Shown: in pieces, positions 59,363 through 64,000 of the stretch
How the letters are laid out: the number at the start of each line of letters is the position of its first letter
Numbering within the stretch: the first letter of the stretch is position 1
From: Buxus sempervirens
Taxonomy: Eukaryota > Streptophyta > Magnoliopsida > Buxales > Buxaceae
Assembly: GCA_947561395.2 (NCBI GenBank)
Contig: OX387183.1
Coordinates: 6,939,883-7,003,882, forward strand
Length of the DNA stretch: 64,000 nt
Direction of reading: 5' to 3'
Position numbers and translations under genes: made by a program
Notes under the pieces: model-generated
The model's database searches: none
What the model was told of the DNA's origin: nothing
Seen by the model: only the letters and a program-made list of their open reading frames with translations

Positions 59363-60780
59363 AATCCTGAGTCATCTTCTTCAACTTCTGAAGAGGGTCT
59401 TTCTTCAACTCCAGGTCCTACAAAAGAACCTTCCTCTAGAGTAAAGTTAAATCATCCCAAAGAGTTATTAATTGGTGATTTGAATGAAGGGATGAGACTT
59501 CGTAGGAAAGTCCTAAATCAGATGTCTTTTGCATCCTATGTCTCAACTCTTGAACCTAAGAAGGTAGAAGAAGCACTTACTGATGAGTGCTGGATTAATG
59601 CCATGCATGAAGAATTAAATCAATTCATTAGGAATGATGTGTGGTATCTTGTTCCTAGACCTGAAAAGTTTAATGTTATTGGAACCAAATGGATTTTCAA
59701 GAACAAGTCAGATGAACATGGCACTTTAGTGAGAAATAAGGCTAGGTTGGTTGCACAAGGATATACCCAAGTTGAGGGTATTGATTTTGATGAAACTTTT
59801 GCCCCTGTAGCTAGACTTGAATCTATAAGGATTTTACTTGCTGTAGCTTGCCACTTGGGTTTTAAATTGCATCAAATGGATGTAAAAAATGCTTTTCTTA
59901 ATGGGATATTTAATGAAGAAGTATATGTTGAACAACCCAAGGGGTTTGTTGATCCAAAGTTCCCACATCATGTGTTTAGGCTTAAGAAAACCTTGTATAG
60001 GTTGAAACAAGCTCCTAGAGCTTGGTATGAGAGACTTACTGCTTATCTCTTAGATCACAAGTTCACAAGAGGAGGAGTTGATAGAACCTTGTTCATTAGA
60101 AAGGATAAGAGCAGTTTCACTGTTGCTCAAATTTATGTGGATGATAGTGTCTTTGGTTCTCCAATTGATTCTCTTGCTTTAAGTTTTGCCAAAGCTATGC
60201 AACAAGAATTTGAGATGAGTATGGTTGGTGAATTAAATTTTTTCTTAGGTCTTCAGATTTCTCAATCTACAGATGGGATGTTCATATCTCAATCTAAATA
60301 TGCTAAAGACCTTGTGAAAAGATTTGGGTTGGACAGCAAGAAACACACAAGAACCCCTATGAGCACTACCTTGAAACTTGATTCTGATTTATCTGGAAAG
60401 AGTGTAGATAACACTCTTTATAGAAGCATGATAGGTAGTCTCTTATATCTTACAGCTAGTAGGCCTGATATTGCCTTTAGTGTAGGTGTGTGTGCTAGGT
60501 TCCAAGCACATCCTAGAGAGTCTCACTTATCTGCCGTCAAACGTGTCATACGATATGTTAATGGTACTGTTGATCATGGTATATGGTTCTCTAGAGACAC
60601 TTCTGCAATTCTAGCTGGCTATTCTGATGCCGACTGGGCTGGAAATGCAGATGATAGGAAGAGCACAACAGGAGGTTGTTTCTATGTTGGGAACAATCTT
60701 GTGGCATGGATGAGCAAGAAGCAAAACTCTATTTCCTTGTCCACAGCTGAAGCGGAGTATATAGCCGCTCAGAGTGGTTG
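59363..60780 (+). pseudogene. Copia reverse transcriptase and RNase H, 3' cut
   Basis: Continues in the same frame after TAA 59360. [45 protein letters not shown] and the catalytic [10 protein letters not shown] (YVDD at 60134-60145; family usually YVDDIIFG). RNase [19 protein letters not shown] and [15 protein letters not shown], then cut at 60780 by an LTR. The last catalytic region of RNase H is missing in the window. Confidence 0.93.
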
Positions 60781-63079
60781 TGTAGACACCCCAAATTGCA
60801 CAAACAATCATCAAAAATCATTATCTCCTGGAAAGCCAGCACAGAATTTGAAGAAAATAAACTTTTACCTGTATCCGGATACTCAATCCGGATACAAGTA
60901 CTCCTTCCCGTATCCGGATACTCATACCGGATACATGTGAGCCTTAGCGTATCCGGTACCATGTACCGGATACCTTAAGGCCCTTTGTTATCCGGTCTGA
61001 TATACCGGATACTTTAAGTTTGCTCAAAATTAGGGTTTTCCGAGAGAAATCACTTGTTACCATCATGTCCCTCATTAAATGAGGGGAAATCTCGGAAATG
61101 ACCTTAGGGTTAAGGTTGGAGGGGTTCTAGACATTAAGTTGTGTCTACCAATGACCTTAGCCTTTGCCTATAAATAGGAGCCTCCTCCTTGAGCAAAGGG
61201 GCACTCAACTCTTGTTTTGAATTCTCGCAAAGAAGAACTCCAAGAGAAGAAAAAAACCGCTGCGGAATCGCCTCCAGAACTCAGGTAAGCCTCAACTTTT
61301 ATTTTTATTTTCTGTCTTTACATTCCTAGATCTAGATCTCTTCTTCTACCTTTCTGTAGTGTAAAGCCTTGTTTGTATGTGTGGAAATCCTTCCCCGGCT
61401 CAAAGTATCTCAAGACTCCCCTAGCCGTAAAACGTAAAGGCGGATCTAGGAGAAACGAGACTGGGGATTGACCCTAGTGCTAGAACCCATGTAGCGTAAG
61501 GCTTTTGATTGATTGTAAACCGTTCCATATTCAAAGTACCCTTGATTATTTCGAAGATCCGTGTTTAACGGGGAGAGAGAACAGAGGGAAACGATAATGG
61601 AACGTAACCCTAGGTTATGCTAGAACCTATTTTGTTGAATCTATATGCATGTTGTATTGATTTTGCTTGGTTTTTCACTTTTGCACACATATTACACTTT
61701 TTTGGTGAATAGGCTCACATTTGGGGATTTATTATATTCATTGTGATAAATCTCCAATAAATGGCCTCAATCAAATTCTGGAGTGTTTTTAAATGTTTTT
61801 CAAAGGTCTTGGATTCATCTCACACGAATCACACACTTTTTGTCAATTTTCGGATTTGGTTTTCTTCAAAAGTGGCTTAGCTTGACAGCACCTGTACCCT
61901 TACTTCGAACGCCCATAACTTCATCATCCGGATGAATTTTGGGGTGATTCCAGAACCATGGGAAAGGTGAGGCTGTCTAGTTTATGTCCACCAAATTTCA
62001 TGAATTTCTATCAAGTGGATTTTTTACACCTCTCTGTCGAAGTTAAGTGGACAGTTCAGGTTCAAATACAGAACTTGTCACTTCGACGGACCGCCATGTG
62101 TTCGTTTTAAGTCCGATTCGAGTGATTTTTGTTTCTGAGTATTCCTTTATGAGTCTATTTTCAAATCCAGTTGGTTTCATAATTTTTGGATTCCATTTGA
62201 ATTATTGGTAGCCGATTTACTCAGAACTGTTCATTTGTACTTTTCTGGGTAAATCTGTGATCTTCGGGGCCTGTTCGGGAGACCACCCAAGGCACATCCG
62301 AAGGGATTTTTGTATGAGGCTAGTTTCTGTTGAAAGATGGCCATACAGACTTCAATCACACCAAATTTCGTGGATTTATATGCAATGGATTTTTCTAGAC
62401 AATTTTCCAAAGTTGTCCACTTACCACTTTTAAAAATCCCCAGCAGCAACTTCAAAGGAGCATAACTCCTAGATTTTTCATCGGAATGAAGTGAAATTTT
62501 GCATGAGACTCTTATTTATTATAATCTTTCAAATGGATTTGGTTTGGTTCAATTTAATATTGGATTTGAATATTTTTAGGCAAGTGGCATACTTTTTACC
62601 AAACTTCCCGGATTTGATTCAACTTGGTTTTGAGCAACCTCTACTTTGATTTCCTTCTTTTTGAAATACTCCAGAAGTGATATTGACATAAGAGAAGATC
62701 TAAAATCCATTTGGATCTTCATGTGAAAATATCATACATTGTTCCTTTTTCAAGGCTTTTTCATGATTTTTAGCAAGCTTCTTATGTTCTTTTTAGCATG
62801 AATAAATACTTGGCAACCACCTTGTGTGGGTGAATGGGGGTGCCTAACACCTTCCCCCGTTCATAATCTAATCCCCTTACCCATCTCTGGATTTGATTTT
62901 CAAGTAGGATTATTTTTATCCTAGAATGCTTCTTTTTTTCACTTTTTGCATATTTTTGATCTCTTTGGTGTCCATTCTCACCCCAAAATTATGAATGGTG
63001 GCGACTCTCCCACTTTTGCGTTGAGCCCGTGTGTTGACGGAGGGATGATCATTCCGGTGATTTTTTCTCATGTCTCACA
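60781..63079 (+). mobile_element. 5' LTR (group A) of a further Ty3/gypsy element
   Basis: 2299 bp, TGTAGACACC to TCTCACA, inserted after GGTTG in copia RNase H. Palindrome array 60870-61012, CTATAAATAG at 61168, TGGCGACTC at 62999. Unlike the other LTRs it is followed by a primer-binding site and internal leader, so it is the left LTR of a longer element that leaves the window. The right TSD cannot be checked. Confidence 0.92.
60870..61012. repeat. Palindrome array, core TATCCGG
   Basis: Four units with GTATCCGG/CCGGATAC arms at 60870, 60910, 60949 and 60989; ends 156 bp before the TATA box. Confidence 0.92.
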
Positions 63080-63081
63080 AC

Positions 63082-63099
63082 TGGCGACTCTGCTGGGGA
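63082..63099 (+). promoter_or_regulatory. Primer-binding site, probably tRNA-Arg
   Basis: TGGCGACTCTGCTGGGGA, two bases after the LTR end. It predicts a primer tRNA ending ...CAGAGUC-G-CCA with 5' GACUCUG, which fits the tRNA-Arg primer reported for Ogre/Tat elements. The exact isoacceptor is not checked. Confidence 0.8.
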
Positions 63100-64000
63100 C
63101 TGTGGATTTAAGCCATTTTGTGTATACTCATCCTTTTTCATCACTTTTGAATGCTTGCTATTTTGTTTACCTTATTGGTGTATATTGGTGTATTCTAAAT
63201 CTGATTGGGATACTTTTAAATTTTACATTGATGAAGGCATGTGTGTATGCTTGGAAATGCTAAGGATCATGTTTAGGGCCTTACTTTGTTGTGCATGCCT
63301 ACTTGTTTTTTTGTTTGCCTTGGGTTAGGAGGTTCTTAGTACCATGATTTGAGCATGAAAACATTGAGCAAAAATCGGTAAATATAGTAGCCATTAGGAT
63401 GGTTTTCAAGCATGTTTTCCCTCATTAAAACACTTTTGTATCATGTCAAGTAGTGCTAAAATTTTAGGCATCAATTTGGGGGTATAAGTGATACACTTTG
63501 AGCATGAAAGCAATAAAAAAATCTGGAAATTCTAGTGTATGATTTGGGAGATTTCAAGCATATTTTACCTCATTGAAACACTTTTGAACCATGCCAAGTA
63601 AGTGCTAAAATTTTAGGCTTCAATTTGGGGTAAATGGTACACTTTGAGCATGAAAAAAGCATGAAAATCTGGAATTTTAAGGAATGCTTTTGGGTCAAGC
63701 ATGCTTCCATGGTTTAGTTGTTGTTTGTACAAATAACATGTTTTGTATACCACTTTTTGGGCATGTAATATTTTTTGTGCATATTTGGTTACTTTGGTGC
63801 TTGCTTGCTTGTATTTAGCTTCATTATCTTTGTCATTTGTACCTTGACTTGAAATTGAATGCATGGCTACGAAAAGAGTGGCAAGGGGCTGGGACGTTGT
63901 GAATGTTACCACAATTTAAAATTGCACTTGAGCACTTGAAACAATTTGCACAGCCTACCCTTTACCTATTAGGAAGTTGAACCATGAATGTGTGTAGCTT
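63100..64000 (+). other. Internal leader of the element with LTR 60781
   Basis: No gag seen yet, consistent with the long leader typical of Ogre/Tat elements. A tandem repeat of 146-149 bp lies at about 63335-63700: TTTGAGCATGAAA recurs at 63348, 63497 and 63643, with 'gtgctaaaattttaggc' and 'caatttgggg' in two units. The minus-strand open frame at 63613-63912 has no recognised product. Confidence 0.7.

Larger units (their letters stand above)
52642..60780 (+). mobile_element. Copia retrotransposon, probably SIRE-like, interrupted
   Basis: Order LTR, PBS, gag, protease, integrase, RT, RNase H, which is the Ty1/copia order (integrase before RT). The gag has two CCHC knuckles and a long coiled-coil region ending in LGMGQLGTDKRGLGY, a feature I associate with SIRE/Maximus-type elements. 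Interruptions: solo LTR at 53921 in gag, TAA at 59360, LTR at 60781 in RNase H. The 3' part and 3' LTR lie beyond that insertion, outside the window. Confidence 0.85.

Noticed and set aside
28162-61012. Repeat arrays with regular spacing resembling CRISPR
   Set aside because: Units are palindromes with variable centres inside LTRs of a plant genome; no cas genes, no unique spacers.
63613-63912. Minus-strand 99-codon frame in the leader
   Set aside because: It lies in the tandem-repeat leader of a plus-strand element and has no family resemblance.

Overview
The window is nuclear DNA of a flowering plant. It holds two extensin (hydroxyproline-rich cell-wall glycoprotein) genes, AT-rich intergenic DNA, foldback elements, and a deeply nested stack of Ty1/copia and Ty3/gypsy LTR retrotransposons with eudicot-like features. 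No prokaryotic, organellar, rRNA or tRNA gene was recognised. Species cannot be named from the sequence.

Layout. (1) 1-8503: an intact minus-strand extensin (862-2100; signal peptide plus 22 repeats of 16 residues), then a direct segmental duplication (about 2510-4345 and 4555-6231), a foldback MITE (6573-7110) and low-complexity DNA. (2) 8504-42719: one large, decayed minus-strand Ty3/gypsy element of Tat type. From its left end it has a 3' LTR, a polypurine tract, two plus-strand (antisense) plant-mobile-domain (PMD) genes, integrase, dual RNase H, reverse transcriptase, protease, a gag-protease linker and a gag zinc knuckle. The 3' segment (PMD1 C-terminus, PMD2, integrase C-terminus) is present twice in tandem. 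Five solo LTRs are inserted in the element (one in its own 3' LTR, four in the pol-gag part), all bounded by 5-bp target-site duplications (TSDs; two with one mismatch). (3) 42720-47069: a truncated LTR, and a copia solo LTR that carries both a MITE and another solo LTR. (4) 47070-50218: extensin 2, a close paralogue on the plus strand, with a single in-frame TAA at codon 35 and an otherwise intact reading frame, preceded by another MITE. (5) 50219-64000: a copia element, probably SIRE-like, with a tRNA-iMet primer-binding site (PBS). It is broken by a solo LTR at or near its 5' LTR, a solo LTR in gag, one in-frame stop between integrase and RT, and the 5' LTR of another element in RNase H. 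That last LTR is followed by a PBS and leader that run off the window.

How it fits together. Extensins 1 and 2 point away from each other and share signal-peptide, TATA and 5'-UTR sequence, so they look like a divergent pair pushed about 46 kb apart, mostly by nested retrotransposons. Nine non-copia LTRs fall into two related groups. Group A (28061, 39513, 44133, 50224, 53921, 60781) runs TGTAGACACC to TCTCACA. Group B (9487, 30995, 35823) runs TGTAAGCACC or TGTAGACACC to GTGCGCACA. Eight of the nine have the same architecture: an array of short palindromes directly upstream of a TATA box. All nine carry TGGCGACTC near the LTR end, a copy of the first bases of the family's own PBS. The palindrome cores differ between otherwise similar LTRs, as if they were exchangeable modules. 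That pattern, and the doubled antisense PMD genes, are the most unusual signals here.
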